64,000 bases of DNA, taken from contig NZ_JAQFWP010000005.1 of assembly GCF_027706745.1 (NCBI RefSeq), positions 1 to 64,000 of the forward strand, given 5' to 3'. Positions 45,267-54,546 of this stretch are shown here, in pieces. Below the pieces are notes generated by a model. The model did not search any database, had not been told where the DNA came from, and was given only the letters and a program-made list of their open reading frames with translations. The number at the start of each line of letters is the position of its first letter. Positions within the stretch are counted from its first letter, which is position 1. The translations under genes and the position numbers were made by a program. This DNA is from Nocardiopsis suaedae. GTDB lineage: Bacteria > Actinomycetota > Actinomycetes > Streptosporangiales > Streptosporangiaceae.

Positions 45267-46232
45267 ATGTTCGCTATCACCGCCGCGCGCCTCGACCCCG
45301 ACGACCCCGTCTCCGGCCTCGAGGCCGGGGAACGGCCCGACCCCGCCCCCCGCGACGGCTGGACCGTCGTGGACGTGAAGGCGGCCTCCCTCAACCACCA
45401 CGACCTGTGGAGCCTGCGCGGCGTCGGCCTGAGCGCCGACCGGCTGCCCATGGTGCTGGGCTGCGACGCCGCCGGGGTCGACGAGGACGGCGACGAGGTG
45501 ATCGTGCACTCCGTGGTGGGCGACCCCGGCGTCCCGGGCGGGGAGACCTACGACCCCAAGCGGTCGCTGCTGTCGGAGGTGCACGACGGCACGCTCGCCG
45601 AGAAGGTCGCGGTGCCGCGCCGCAACCTGGTGCCCAAGCCCGCGGAGCTGAGCTTCGAGGAGGCGGCCTGCCTGCCCACGGCATGGCTGACCGCCTACAG
45701 CATGCTGTTCACCAAGGCCGCCCTCCCGCCCGGGTCGACCCTGCTGGTGCAGGGGGCGGGCGGCGGCGTGGCCGGGGCGCTGATCGCGCTGGCGGCGCAG
45801 GCCGGGCACCGCGTCTACGCCACCAGCCGCAGCGGGGCCAAGCGCGACCGGGCCGTGGCGCTGGGCGCGCACGCGGCCGTGCCGACGGGGGAGCGGCTCC
45901 CGGAGAAGGTCGACGCCGTGTTCGACTCGGTCGGCCAGGCGACCTGGGGGCACTCGGTGCGCTCCCTCAAGCCCGGCGGCAAGATCGTCACGTGCGGCGC
46001 CACCAGCGGCGACGCTCCTTCGGCGGAGCTGACCCGGATGTTCTTCCTGCAGCTGCAGGTGATCGGCTCGACGATGGGCGGCCGCCGGGAGCTGGCCCAC
46101 CTGACCGAGATGCTGGCCCGCACCGGCGTGCGCCCCACCATCGACCGGGTCCTCCCGCTGACCCAGGCCAAGGAGGGCTTCGAGGCCATGGCGGCGGGCG
46201 ACCAGTTCGGCAAGATCGTCTTCACGGTCTGA
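45267..46232 (+). CDS. Zinc-binding/quinone-type alcohol dehydrogenase family protein
   Basis: The 321-residue protein has the MDR fold: GWTVVDVKAASLNHHDLWSLRGVG, LGCDAAGVDEDGDEV, the cofactor site LLVQGAGGGVAGALIALAAQAGHRVYATSRSGAKRD. It lacks structural zinc cysteines, resembling NADPH quinone oxidoreductases. It begins 11 bp after the ATPase gene and may be co-transcribed. ATG 45267 is preferred over GTG 45258. The terminator at 46261 closes it. Confidence 0.88.
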   Translation: MFAITAARLDPDDPVSGLEAGERPDPAPRDGWTVVDVKAASLNHHDLWSLRGVGLSADRLPMVLGCDAAGVDEDGDEVIVHSVVGDPGVPGGETYDPKRSLLSEVHDGTLAEKVAVPRRNLVPKPAELSFEEAACLPTAWLTAYSMLFTKAALPPGSTLLVQGAGGGVAGALIALAAQAGHRVYATSRSGAKRDRAVALGAHAAVPTGERLPEKVDAVFDSVGQATWGHSVRSLKPGGKIVTCGATSGDAPSAELTRMFFLQLQVIGSTMGGRRELAHLTEMLARTGVRPTIDRVLPLTQAKEGFEAMAAGDQFGKIVFTV

Positions 46233-46260
46233 ACTGAAGCGACCTGCCTACTCGAATGGG

Positions 46261-46294
46261 ACTGGTCCGGTGCCGGCGTCGGCACCGGACCAGT
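46261..46294. terminator. Bidirectional terminator
   Basis: ACTGGTCCGGTGCC and its complement pair perfectly over 14 bp around GGCGTC, between the oxidoreductase (+) and HicA (-) stops. The ACTGGTCC half-site resembles dre by chance only. Confidence 0.85.
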
Positions 46295-46305
46295 ATGCGT
46301 CGTCA

Positions 46306-46521
46306 TCAGACCAGATCGTGCACTGTGAGGCCAGCTTGGCGCATGATGCCCTTGAGGGTCCCGGTCGGTATCGCGCGTTGGCCATGGACCGGCACCGCCA
46401 CCCGGTTCCCTGAAGGGTGCTTCATGATGTGGTGGCTTCCTCGTACATGAGCGAGGCCAAACCCGCGCTTCTCCAGGATTCCGATCAGTTCCTTACCCGT
46501 GAGGGTTGGGAGTGGGGGCAC
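46306..46521 (-). CDS. hicA: HicA-like toxin
   Basis: The 71-residue protein is a double-stranded RNA-binding-like fold of the HicA family: LTGKELIGILEKRGFGLAHVRGSHHIMKHPSGNRVAVPVHGQRAIPTGTLKGIMRQAGLT. The active-site histidine is in GSHHI. HicA toxins cleave mRNA. The GTG start directly follows the antitoxin stop (TAAGTG). The gene is much less GC-rich than its neighbours. Confidence 0.9.
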   Translation of the reverse strand: MPPLPTLTGKELIGILEKRGFGLAHVRGSHHIMKHPSGNRVAVPVHGQRAIPTGTLKGIMRQAGLTVHDLV

Positions 46522-46743
46522 TTATGCCGCCTCGGGGTTGACTGTGACGGTCATGGTCAGCTCCTGCGGCGGGCCCGACTCCTCGATGAGGGCGGCGATC
46601 CCCTCTTTCAAGTCTGCGAGCGCGCTTTCAGGGTCATCGCCGTATCCGAAGGCGCTGGCCCCCGGACGCAGGACGGCTTCACCGCACCAGACTCCGTCTT
46701 CGTCCTGTTCCAGAACGTAGGGAACGTGCACAGTACGACTCAT
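46522..46743 (-). CDS. hicB: HicB-like antitoxin (short form)
   Basis: The 73-residue protein is the RNase H-like part of HicB: YVLEQDEDGVWCGEAVLRPGASAFGYGDDPESALADLKEGIAALIEE. The C-terminal DNA-binding domain of longer HicB proteins is missing. The antitoxin-first order and the direct junction with hicA make a functional pair probable. The inverted repeat upstream may serve as operator for the complex or another protein. Confidence 0.85.
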   Translation of the reverse strand: MSRTVHVPYVLEQDEDGVWCGEAVLRPGASAFGYGDDPESALADLKEGIAALIEESGPPQELTMTVTVNPEAA

Positions 46744-46783
46744 CGAGTGGTTCCTTCCGTGAAGAACCCGGACAAGCAGACAT

Positions 46784-46820
46784 TACGCGATCGCCCCAGC
46801 TGGCGTGGGACGATCGCGTA
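46784..46820. promoter_or_regulatory. Inverted repeat upstream of hicBA
   Basis: TACGCGATCG (46784-46793) and CGATCGCGTA (46811-46820) are perfect inverted copies with a 17-bp space, 40-77 bp upstream of the antitoxin start. On the minus strand TAATGT right at the inner copy looks like a -10 box, so a protein bound here would cover the promoter. Confidence 0.6.
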
Positions 46821-46840
46821 CCGGTGGACATTGGATTCCC

Positions 46841-47932
46841 TTACTCAGGCTTGGAGCCCTTATCTTCGTCCGGCGGGGCGTCTTCCTGGCGGGGCTCCTC
46901 GTGGACGGCGGTGGACCACGGGTCGGAGCGGTCCTCCTCGGCCGGGGGCTGGGCGAAGGGGGCCTTCGGCTCCTCCGGCTCCTCCGGGTCCTCCTGGGCC
47001 TGCTCGGCCTCCTGGGCCTTGGTGGTCTCCTCCTCGGCGGACTCCTCGCGGCCGCACGGGTGCTTCCCGCCGCCGGGGCCCCAATGGGCCATGTCGCGCT
47101 GGATCACGTCCAGCGTGTCGTCCAGGATCCGCTTGAGGTCCCGCGCCGCGGTCTCGCCCACGGCCCCCGCGTCGCGGACCACGTCGCGCACCCGGTCGGC
47201 GAAGTCGTGCAGCGCCCGGTCGAACTCGGCGCGGTCGCCGCGCTTCTGGCCGGACGCGGACTCCCGCTCGCCCGACGTCTCCGTGTCCTCCGCCCCCTCC
47301 TCGGAGGTGCGGCCGGAGCCCCACGACCCCCAGGTGCCCCAGGCCCCGCCCCACGAGCCTTTCCAGGACTCGCCGACGCCCTTGGCCAGGCGCTCCCAGT
47401 CGCGTCCCCACCAGCCGCCGTGGCCGCCCTGCGCGCCCCGGCCCGCGTGCTCGCGGTCCGCGCCCTCCCCGTCGGCGGTGTCGGCAGCGTCGGTATCGCC
47501 GGAGCCGGCCGAGCCGTCCGTGCCGGAAGAGGCCTCCCGGGCGCGGCGGCCCCCGGAGGCGGCGTACTTCAGCTCCTCGCGCAGCGAGCCGATGGTGTCG
47601 CGCACGTCCTCCTTGACCGCGCGGGCCACGTCCCGCACCGACTCGGTGATCTCGCGCTCCAGGTCGTTCAGGTCCGCGCTGCGGCTGTTCAGCTCCTCGC
47701 GCCCCTTGTCGGTCAGCCGGTAGACCTTGCGCCCGTTGACCTCCTCGTGGGTGACCAGCCCCTCCTCCTCCAGGCGGGCCAGGCGCGGGTAGATCGTCCC
47801 CGGCGAGGGCGAGTACACCCCCAGGAACCGGTCGCGCAGCAGGCTGATGATCTCGTAGCCGTGCTTCGGGCTCTCGTCCAGCAGCTTGAGCAGGTAGAGC
47901 CGGAGACGGCCGTGGCCGAAGATGGTGCTCAT
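46841..47932 (-). CDS. PadR-family regulator with a long C-terminal extension
   Basis: The 363-residue protein has an N-terminal PadR winged helix (about 8-90: LRLYLLKLLDESPKHGYEIISLLRDRFLGVYSPSPGTIYPRLARLEEEGLVTHEEVNGRKVYRLTDKGREEL). About 260 extra residues follow. They contain a helical part, an Asp/Gly-rich linker, a Trp/Gly segment (ESWKGSWGGAWGTWGSWGSG), a second helix pair (DRALHDFADRVRDVVRDAGAVG) and an acidic tail. PadR proteins usually end near 110-190 residues. ATGA overlap couples it to the DUF4097 gene upstream. Confidence 0.88.
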   Translation of the reverse strand: MSTIFGHGRLRLYLLKLLDESPKHGYEIISLLRDRFLGVYSPSPGTIYPRLARLEEEGLVTHEEVNGRKVYRLTDKGREELNSRSADLNDLEREITESVRDVARAVKEDVRDTIGSLREELKYAASGGRRAREASSGTDGSAGSGDTDAADTADGEGADREHAGRGAQGGHGGWWGRDWERLAKGVGESWKGSWGGAWGTWGSWGSGRTSEEGAEDTETSGERESASGQKRGDRAEFDRALHDFADRVRDVVRDAGAVGETAARDLKRILDDTLDVIQRDMAHWGPGGGKHPCGREESAEEETTKAQEAEQAQEDPEEPEEPKAPFAQPPAEEDRSDPWSTAVHEEPRQEDAPPDEDKGSKPE

Positions 47933-48783
47933 GCCTCTCCCCTCGGGATCTCGGCCGGGGCGTCGGCGGCGCGGCGCAGCAGGGAGACCGCCCCCGAGAC
48001 CGTGGTGGTGCTGATCGCGGCCGGGTCGGGCCCGCTGCCGATGGCGCCGCCCAGCCGGGAGCGGCCGCGCAGGGCCTTGCGCTCCAGCCCGAACTCCGAC
48101 TCCAGGGCGCCGGTGGCCGAGCGCAGGTCGACGTCGGCGGAGGTCTCGGCGGGCACCCGCAGCGCCACCCCGCCGGAGATGGAGCCCAGCCGCACCTTGG
48201 CGGAGGAGGCCAGCTCCACGTCGGCCAGCACCTTGCCGGAGGCGGTCTTGGCGGCGAAGGAGGACAGCCGTCCCCCGGCCACCGCCGCCTGGCCGCCGAC
48301 GCTGTTGAAGGACAGGCCGCCCTGCAGGCCGCGCGCGGCCAGGTCGCCGCTGACCGTGGAGACCTCCACGTCCCCGGACAGCTCGTCCAGGGTCACGTCG
48401 CCCGAGGCGGTGCGCAGCTGCACCCGCCCGGCCAGTCCGGCGGCCACGATCGGCGCGGACAGGGTGGTGACCTCCACCGGGCAGTCGCGGGGGACCCGCA
48501 GGTCGACCGAGGCCGAGCGGCGCCCCACGTCCTTGTAGCCCGACAGCTGCACCGGCTTGAGCCGGTCGAGCAGCCCGCCGCCGGTGAGGTCCTCGTAGGT
48601 GATGGTGAGGATCCCGGCCTCGTGGGTGACGAGGACGGGCTCCCCCTTGATGTCGGCGACCTCGAAGGTCGCCGGATCGTCGGTGGGCAGGATGTTGACA
48701 TGACCGCCGATGACACGGACGCGCAGCGCCACGATCCCGTCGAGGACCCGCGTCGTCGGCTGGTCGATGGTCCAACGCGCCAT
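47929..48783 (-). CDS. DUF4097-type beta-helical protein
   Basis: The 284-residue protein has the DUF4097 repeat pattern of short beta turns: LRTASGDVTLDELSGDVEVSTVSGDLAARGLQGGLSFNSVGG and SKVRLGSISGGVALRVPAETSADVDLRSATGALESEF. There is no signal peptide. These proteins often come with PadR regulators, as here. The biochemical role is unknown. AAAGGTG precedes ATG 48783. Confidence 0.82.
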   Translation of the reverse strand: MARWTIDQPTTRVLDGIVALRVRVIGGHVNILPTDDPATFEVADIKGEPVLVTHEAGILTITYEDLTGGGLLDRLKPVQLSGYKDVGRRSASVDLRVPRDCPVEVTTLSAPIVAAGLAGRVQLRTASGDVTLDELSGDVEVSTVSGDLAARGLQGGLSFNSVGGQAAVAGGRLSSFAAKTASGKVLADVELASSAKVRLGSISGGVALRVPAETSADVDLRSATGALESEFGLERKALRGRSRLGGAIGSGPDPAAISTTTVSGAVSLLRRAADAPAEIPRGEA

Positions 48784-48819
48784 CGCGACACCTTTCGACT
48801 CGAACGCTTCTGCAATCAC

Positions 48820-48863
48820 GATATGTCGCGTTCGCGGAGGCTTCAAGATATGTCGCGAAACAT
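48820..48863. promoter_or_regulatory. Direct repeats and PadR-like site upstream of DUF4097-PadR
   Basis: GATATGTCGCG occurs twice (48820-48830 and 48847-48857), 27 bp apart. The second overlaps ATGT-CGCGAA-ACAT (48850-48863), close to the ATGT...ACAT dyad bound by PadR repressors (usually 8 central bases, here 6). Autoregulation by the PadR gene of the same operon is likely. Confidence 0.65.
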
Positions 48864-48943
48864 CCGGGGCGTGTCGGGGGAGACCCCGGGTCCGGCCCCC
48901 GGGGACGGCCCCGCCCCGGACGCGCCCCGGGCCGGAACGCCGC

Positions 48944-48974
48944 GGGGGACCCCCGACATCGTCGGGGGTCCCCC
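48944..48974. terminator. Terminator behind the DUF6104 gene
   Basis: GGGGGACCCCCGAC and its complement form a perfect 14-bp stem with loop ATC. It lies 26 bp after the minus-strand DUF6104 stop. Confidence 0.85.
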
Positions 48975-49000
48975 TCATCGGCCTGCGGACCCGCCGCGCC

Positions 49001-49180
49001 TCACTCGTCCTCGTCGTCGTCGAGCCGGGCCAGCCAGGTGGCGAGCCGGTCGACGGCCGTCTCGAACTCCGGGTTCAGGTCGGTGAACGTGCGCAGTCGG
49101 TCGGAGAGCCAGGCGAAGGAGACCTCCTCCTCGCCCCGGCGCCCCTCCAGCTCCTCGATCCCGCGGTCCGTGTAGTACAT
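49001..49180 (-). CDS. DUF6104 protein
   Basis: A 59-residue protein (MYYTDRGIEELEGRRGEEEVSFAWLSDRLRTFTDLNPEFE...) ends in RLATWLARLDDDEDE. It matches the small actinomycete DUF6104 family as I recall it. It begins five bases after the 2-oxoglutarate dehydrogenase stop and is certainly read from the same mRNA. Its fixed association suggests an accessory role for that enzyme, but no function is known. Confidence 0.82.
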   Translation of the reverse strand: MYYTDRGIEELEGRRGEEEVSFAWLSDRLRTFTDLNPEFETAVDRLATWLARLDDDEDE

Positions 49181-49185
49181 GGCGC

Positions 49186-52100
49186 CTACTCGACCGGCGG
49201 GAACACCGTGTTGACCACGGCCTGCTGCTCCACCTCGTGCCGCTTGGCCGAGCCGACCGCGGGCGAGGAGGAGGCCGGGCGGGAGACCCGGGTGAAGGGC
49301 CGGTCCAGCTGCTCGGAGAAGACCAGCGCCACGAACGGCCAGGGGCCCATGTTCGCCGGCTCCTCCTGCACCCACAGCACCTCGCCGGCGTTGGGGAACG
49401 CCGCCAGGCGCCGCCGGATCTCCTCCACCGGCAGCGGGTAGAGCCGCTCCACGCGGATGATCGCGGTGTGCTCGTCGCCGGTGCGGTCCCGCGCGCCGTC
49501 CAGGTCGTAGAAGACCTTGCCGGAGCACAGCACCACCCGGCGCACCTTGGCCGGGTCGACCTTGTGGTCGTCGATGACCGGCTCGAACGAGCCCGAGGTG
49601 AAGTCGGCGGCCGTGGAGGTGGCCTGCTTGGCGCGCAGCATCCACTTGGGGGTGAACACCACCAGCGGGCGCCGGTAGCCGGACATGCCCTGCCACCGGA
49701 GCAGGTGGAAGTAGCTGGCCGGGGTGGTCGGCATCGCCACGGTCATGTTCTCCTGCGCGCACTGCTGCAGGAACCGCTCGACCCGGGCCGAGGAGTGGTC
49801 CGGGCCCTGGCCCTCGTAGCCGTGCGGCAGCAGCAGGGTCACGCTGGAGCGCTGGCCCCACTTCTGCTCGCTGGAGGAGATGTACTCGTCGATGACGCTC
49901 TGCGCGCCGTTGACGAAGTCGCCGAACTGGGCCTCCCAGGCCACCAGCGCGTCCGGGCGCTCCACCGAGTAGCCGTACTCGAAGCCCAGCGCCGCGTACT
50001 CGCTGAGCAGCGAGTCGTGCACGTAGAACTTGGAGGTGCCCCGGTCGAACCGCTTGAGCGGGGTGTGCACCTCGCCGGTGGCCTTGTCCACCAGGGACGC
50101 GTGCCGCTGGCCGAAGGTGCCGCGGCGGCTGTCCTGGCCCACCAGGCGCACCGGGTGCTCGTCCATCAGCAGCGAGCCGAAGGCGAGCAGCTCACCGGTG
50201 GCCCAGTCGATGGTGCCGTCCTCGACGACCTTGGCGCGGCGCTGCAGCTGCGGCAGCAGGCGCGGGTGGGCGGTGAAGCCCTCCGGCAGGTCGGTCTGGG
50301 TGGCGATGATCTCCTTCACCGCCTGCTCCGAGATGGCGGTGGGGACCTGGGCGTGGTCCAGCCGCCCCTCGTCGAAGACCTCGGGCTTGACGACCGAGCC
50401 CGGCTCGACCGGCTTCTTGTCGGCCTCGCGGGTCTCGGAGAAGGCGCGCTCCAGCTCCTGCTGGTACTCGCGCAGCGCCTGCTCGGCCTCCTCCATGGTG
50501 ATGTCGCCGCGGCCGACCAGCGCCTCGGTGTAGAGCTTGCGGGTGGACCGCTTGGAGTCGATCAGCTCGTACATCAGCGGCTGGGTGAAGTGCGGGTTGT
50601 CCGACTCGTTGTGCCCGCGGCGGCGGTAGCACACCATGTCGACGACGACGTCCTTGTTGAACGCCTGGCGGTAGGCGAAGGCCAGCCGCGCCACCCGCAC
50701 CACGGCCTCCGGGTCGTCCCCGTTGACGTGGAAGATCGGCGCCTGCACCATCCGCGCCACGTCGGTGGCGTAGATGCTGGAGCGGCTGTCGGCCGGGGAG
50801 GTGGTGAACCCGACCTGGTTGTTGACGATGACGTGCACCGTGCCGCCGGTGCGGTAGCCCCGCAGCTGCGACAGGTTGAGCGTCTCGGCCACCACGCCCT
50901 GCCCGGCGAACGCGGCGTCGCCGTGGATGAGCAGCGGCAGCACGGTGAAGCCGTGCGGCCCCTTGTCGAGCACGTCCTGCTTGGCGCGGACGATGCCCTC
51001 CAGCACGGGGTCGACGGTCTCCAGGTGGCTCGGGTTGGCCGCCAGGGAGATCGCGATCTTCCGGCCGTCGGGGGTCTCGAAGGTGCCCGCCGTGCCCAGG
51101 TGGTACTTGACGTCGCCGGAGCCGTGCGCCGACCGCGGGTCCAGGTTGCCCTCGAACTCGCCGAAGATCTGGCCGTAGGACTTGCCGCAGATGTTGGCGA
51201 GCACGTTGAGGCGGCCGCGGTGGGCCATGCCGATGACGACCTCGTCCAGGTCGGCGCCGGCCGCCTGGGAGATGACGCCGTCCAGCAGCGGGATGAGCGA
51301 CTCCCCGCCCTCCAGCGAGAACCGCTTCTGCCCGACGTACTTGGTCTGCAGGAACGTCTCGAAGGCCTCGGCGCTGTTCAGGCGCCGCAGGATGTGCAGC
51401 TGCTCGTCGCGGTCGAGCTTCTCGTGCTCGCGCTCGACGTGCGACTGGATCCACTCCCGCTCTTCGGGGGACTGGATGTGCATGTACTCGATGCCGACCG
51501 TGCGGCAGTAGGTGTCGCGCAGCACGCCCAGGACGTCGCGGAGCTTCATCACCGGCTTGCCGCCGAAGCCGCCGGTGGGGAACTCGCGCTCCAGGTCCCA
51601 CAGGGTCAGCCCGTGCTGCAGCACGTCCAGGTCGGGGTGGCGGCGCTGCTTGTACTCCAGCGGGTCGGTGTCGGCCATGAGGTGGCCGCGGACCCGGTAG
51701 GCGTGGATCAGCTCCTGCACCCGGCTGGTCTTGTCCAGCTCCTGGGAGGCGTCGACCGAGATGTCCTGCGTCCAGCGGACCGGCTCGTAGGGGATCCGCA
51801 GCGAGGCGAAGATCTCGTCGTAGAAGCCGTCCTCGCCCAGCAGGAGCCGGTGGATGTGCTTCAGGAACTCGCCGGACTGCGCGCCCTGGATGATCCGGTG
51901 GTCGTAGGTGGAGGTCAGCGTCATGACCTTGCTGATGGCCAGCCGGTTCAGCGTCTCGGGGGAGGCGCCCTGGAACTCGGCCGGGTACTCCATCGAGCCC
52001 ACGCCCACGATGGTGCCCTGGCCCGGCATGAGCCGCGGGACCGAGTGCACGGTGCCGATGCCGCCGGGGTTGGTCAGGCTGATGGTGGTGCCCTGGAAGT

Positions 52101-52854
52101 CGGGCACGCCCAGCTTGTTGTTGCGGGCCTTGCGGACCAGCTCCTCGTAGGCGCTCCAGAACCCCTTGAAGTCCAGGGTGTCGGCGGCCTTGACCGAGGG
52201 CACGACGAGCTGCCGGGAGCCGTCCGGCTTCTGCAGGTCGATCGCCAGGCCGAAGTTGACGTGCTCGGGCTTGGCCACCCCGGGCTTGCCGTCGACCTCG
52301 GTGTAGGAGTGGTTCATCTCCGGCATCGACTCCAGGGCCTTGACCATGGCGTAGCCGATGATGTGGGTGAACGACACCTTGCCCCCGCGCGCGCGGCGCA
52401 GGTGGTTGTTGATGACGATGCGGTTGTCGAAGAGCAGCTTGACCGGCACGGCCCGCACGGAGGTGGCGGTGGGCAGCGCGAGGCTGGACTCCATGTTGGT
52501 GGCGGTGCGGGCCGGTGCCCCGCGCAGCCGCTCCTCGGTGACCTTCAGGGCCTCGTCGGCCGGGGCGGAGGAGGACTCGTCGCCCGCCGCGGGCTTCTTG
52601 CCGCCGTCCTTGGCCGGGGCGGCGGCAGGGGCCTTCCCCTCGCCCTTGGCGGGTGCACCCGTGGCCGACGGTGCACCCGAGGAGCCGGACGCGGCGGCCC
52701 CGGGCTTGGCGGAGCCGGACTTGTAGTCGGCGAAGAAGTTCCACCACGCCTTGTCAACGGAGTTCGGGTCGTTCAGGTACTTCTGATAGAGCTCCTCGAC
52801 CAACCACTCGTTCGGGCCGAAATCTGTCAGGGGTTGAGACGCCTCAGACGACAC
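49186..52854 (-). CDS. kgd: Multifunctional 2-oxoglutarate metabolism enzyme (E1/E2-fused)
   Basis: The 1222-residue protein fuses three parts. The E1 N-terminal tail is [30 protein letters not shown] (12-41), followed by an Ala/Pro/Lys linker. The E2-type acyltransferase core follows (about 115-335, ending [15 protein letters not shown] with the DHR catalytic box). Then comes the thiamine-dependent E1 (from about 390, with [14 protein letters not shown] and [17 protein letters not shown]). This is the actinobacterial OGDH/SucA (Kgd) design. The lipoyl domain comes from the pyruvate dehydrogenase E2. GTG 52854 gives the conserved start; a longer frame to 52944 is unlikely. Confidence 0.96.
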   Translation of the reverse strand: MSSEASQPLTDFGPNEWLVEELYQKYLNDPNSVDKAWWNFFADYKSGSAKPGAAASGSSGAPSATGAPAKGEGKAPAAAPAKDGGKKPAAGDESSSAPADEALKVTEERLRGAPARTATNMESSLALPTATSVRAVPVKLLFDNRIVINNHLRRARGGKVSFTHIIGYAMVKALESMPEMNHSYTEVDGKPGVAKPEHVNFGLAIDLQKPDGSRQLVVPSVKAADTLDFKGFWSAYEELVRKARNNKLGVPDFQGTTISLTNPGGIGTVHSVPRLMPGQGTIVGVGSMEYPAEFQGASPETLNRLAISKVMTLTSTYDHRIIQGAQSGEFLKHIHRLLLGEDGFYDEIFASLRIPYEPVRWTQDISVDASQELDKTSRVQELIHAYRVRGHLMADTDPLEYKQRRHPDLDVLQHGLTLWDLEREFPTGGFGGKPVMKLRDVLGVLRDTYCRTVGIEYMHIQSPEEREWIQSHVEREHEKLDRDEQLHILRRLNSAEAFETFLQTKYVGQKRFSLEGGESLIPLLDGVISQAAGADLDEVVIGMAHRGRLNVLANICGKSYGQIFGEFEGNLDPRSAHGSGDVKYHLGTAGTFETPDGRKIAISLAANPSHLETVDPVLEGIVRAKQDVLDKGPHGFTVLPLLIHGDAAFAGQGVVAETLNLSQLRGYRTGGTVHVIVNNQVGFTTSPADSRSSIYATDVARMVQAPIFHVNGDDPEAVVRVARLAFAYRQAFNKDVVVDMVCYRRRGHNESDNPHFTQPLMYELIDSKRSTRKLYTEALVGRGDITMEEAEQALREYQQELERAFSETREADKKPVEPGSVVKPEVFDEGRLDHAQVPTAISEQAVKEIIATQTDLPEGFTAHPRLLPQLQRRAKVVEDGTIDWATGELLAFGSLLMDEHPVRLVGQDSRRGTFGQRHASLVDKATGEVHTPLKRFDRGTSKFYVHDSLLSEYAALGFEYGYSVERPDALVAWEAQFGDFVNGAQSVIDEYISSSEQKWGQRSSVTLLLPHGYEGQGPDHSSARVERFLQQCAQENMTVAMPTTPASYFHLLRWQGMSGYRRPLVVFTPKWMLRAKQATSTAADFTSGSFEPVIDDHKVDPAKVRRVVLCSGKVFYDLDGARDRTGDEHTAIIRVERLYPLPVEEIRRRLAAFPNAGEVLWVQEEPANMGPWPFVALVFSEQLDRPFTRVSRPASSSPAVGSAKRHEVEQQAVVNTVFPPVE

Positions 52855-53371
52855 GGCGGAGATCGCCCTCTTCCGCAGCTCGCTTGTGAATGTATGGATC
52901 AGGAGATGGCCGCCAAGCAGGGCGGGCTCGCAGCGCGCCAGCAACCGCAGGCGGCGAAGACGCTTCGCCCGGCCGGCAATCTCGGTAACAGGCTAGCTGT
53001 ACAGGCATGAAGATGCCGCCCCCAGACCGATACCGGACTGGGAGATACCTAACAATCATTCACAAACTCGGCTCGCCGCGGGGGCGCGGCACGCGGGGGA
53101 CCGGGCACCCGCACCGCCCGCGCTTCCAGGGGTTCCGTGCGCCCGTCCCGGTCGCGGAGACCATGCCCCGGCCGGCCTCGGGCCAACCGTGCGGGGCGGC
53201 GGAGATTTTTTTCGGAACCGCACGCCGGTGCCCGGCGTCACACCAGGTGTGTGCGGCCGGGCAGGACGGCCGTTCCCGAGACCGGCGGGACACGGGGGTT
53301 CCGCCGGACGAGGGAGCGGGCCCGGCCGCACACGGCCCTTCCTCCCGCCCGTTCCCGGCCGGCCTCCGGGC
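52855..53371. other. Promoter region of kgd and tail of the PPOX gene
   Basis: 517 bp carry no supported gene. The part near 52980-53060 is AT-richer (CTAGCCTGTTACCG and TTGTTAGGTATCTCCC on the minus strand) and probably holds the kgd promoter. A T7 run (GGAGATTTTTTTCGG, 53205-53218) stands out in this GC-rich DNA. No hairpin sits next to it, so it is not a clear terminator. Confidence 0.5.
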
Positions 53372-53848
53372 TCAGAGCTTGGCGTGGTCCCAGCTCGCGG
53401 TGTGCTCCTCCCGGACGAACACCGCCACCCGCTTGCGCCCGGCGCGCTCGATCTCCTCGCGCGCCCCGGCGGCCTCCAGGTCCTCCTCGGCGGCCCCGGT
53501 CATGGCGGCGGTCACCGCCGTGCCCACCCGCCGGACCTCCTCGGGGGCGTCGGTCGTCTCCGCGGTGCCCCGCAGCATCAGCCCGCGCAGCTCGCCGTAG
53601 TCCTCGCCGTCCTCGACCAAGCAGGTGACCCGCGGATCGCGCCGCAGGTTCACCGCCTTCTGGGAGGCGGCGTAGGTCCAGAACGCCAGGCGCCCGCCGA
53701 CCAGGGCATAGAAGAGCGTCGACAGGTGCGGTGCGCCGTCCGGTCCCACGGTCGCCACCTGCACCTTGCGGTTGGCGGCCAGGAACGCCGCCCGCTCCTC
53801 GGCGGTCATGGCGATCTGCGCCCTGCGGTCGCGGCGCCGTTGCTCCAC
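53372..53848 (-). CDS. Pyridoxamine 5'-phosphate oxidase family protein
   Basis: The 158-residue protein has the split-barrel flavin fold: AAFLAANRKVQVATVGPDGAPHLSTLFYALVGGRLAFWTYAASQKAVNLRRDPRVTCLVEDG. It then has LMLRGTAETTDAPEEV and ends REEHTASWDHAKL. FMN or F420 may be the cofactor. GTG 53848 has GGAGGAGG upstream. It diverges from the BlaI-like gene. Confidence 0.85.
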   Translation of the reverse strand: MEQRRRDRRAQIAMTAEERAAFLAANRKVQVATVGPDGAPHLSTLFYALVGGRLAFWTYAASQKAVNLRRDPRVTCLVEDGEDYGELRGLMLRGTAETTDAPEEVRRVGTAVTAAMTGAAEEDLEAAGAREEIERAGRKRVAVFVREEHTASWDHAKL

Positions 53849-54082
53849 GCGGTCCTCCTCCGTCGGCCCCCGGAGGCCCCATTGTGGCGCGCGCCACTGC
53901 GGACCGCTCGGGCGGGGGCGGCGCGCACGCCCGCTCCGTGCGGCGCGCCCCCGCCGCGTCGACGAAAACCCTCGCCGAACACGCCCATGGCGTGCGGATC
54001 GGTGCGTTCTCGGCGAATCCCCGGCGGAGCGGAAAGGCCCGCTCTTAGCATGGCGGAACGAATCCTCAGGGAGGTCCGTGCA

Positions 54083-54490
54083 GTGAAGGAGTTCGGGGAG
54101 CTCGAAGCGGCGATCATGGACGCGCTCTGGAGCGCCGACGGCCCACTCCCGGTGCGGGAGATCCGCGCCCGCATGCATTACGGCCGCGAGGTCGCCTACA
54201 CGACCGTCATGACCGTGACCACCATTCTCTTCCACAAAGGCCTGCTGCAGCGGGAGAAGTCCGGCCGGGCCTGGCTCTACCACCCCAACGAGACCCGCGC
54301 CGAGTACTCGGCCCGCGTCATGGGGGAGGTGTTCAGCGGCTGCGGCGACCCGGGCGCCACCATCCGCCGGTTCGTGGCCGGGATCAGCGCCGAGGACCGC
54401 CTGCACCTGGCCGACGCGCTGGTCGAGGCGCACGCCGGGCACCGCCCCGGCCGCCGTCGGCGCCCGGCCGACCGGGAGGTCGCCGGATAG
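54083..54490 (+). CDS. BlaI/MecI/CopY-family regulator
   Basis: The 135-residue protein has the penicillinase-repressor winged helix: FGELEAAIMDALWSADGPLPVREIRARMHYGREVAYTTVMTVTTILFHKGLLQREKSGRAWLYHPNETRAEYSA. It ends in a basic tail. A BlaR-type protease partner, usual for induction, is not adjacent. GTG 54083 has GGGAGG eight bases upstream; ATG 54050 is an in-frame alternative that overlaps a TAGCAT -10-like box. Confidence 0.88.
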   Translation: MKEFGELEAAIMDALWSADGPLPVREIRARMHYGREVAYTTVMTVTTILFHKGLLQREKSGRAWLYHPNETRAEYSARVMGEVFSGCGDPGATIRRFVAGISAEDRLHLADALVEAHAGHRPGRRRRPADREVAG

Positions 54491-54546
54491 CCGCCGGGCC
54501 GCGGGCGGCCCATCGCGGCCGCGGGGCGGACCTCTATGCTGCCCCT

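Noticed and set aside
46261-46294. ACTGGTCC...GGACCAGT as a second dre site
   Set aside because: It is a 34-bp hairpin with perfect arms between convergent genes; the central spacing differs from the 16-bp dre pattern, so it is a terminator.
49237-53010. Plus-strand open frame of 1257 codons over the 2-oxoglutarate dehydrogenase gene
   Set aside because: It is the antisense of kgd in extremely GC-rich DNA. Its product has no recognisable domain and no ribosome site, whereas the minus frame shows the E1/E2 motifs.
53205-53218. T7 run as an intrinsic terminator
   Set aside because: No hairpin precedes it on either strand and no gene ends at this place.
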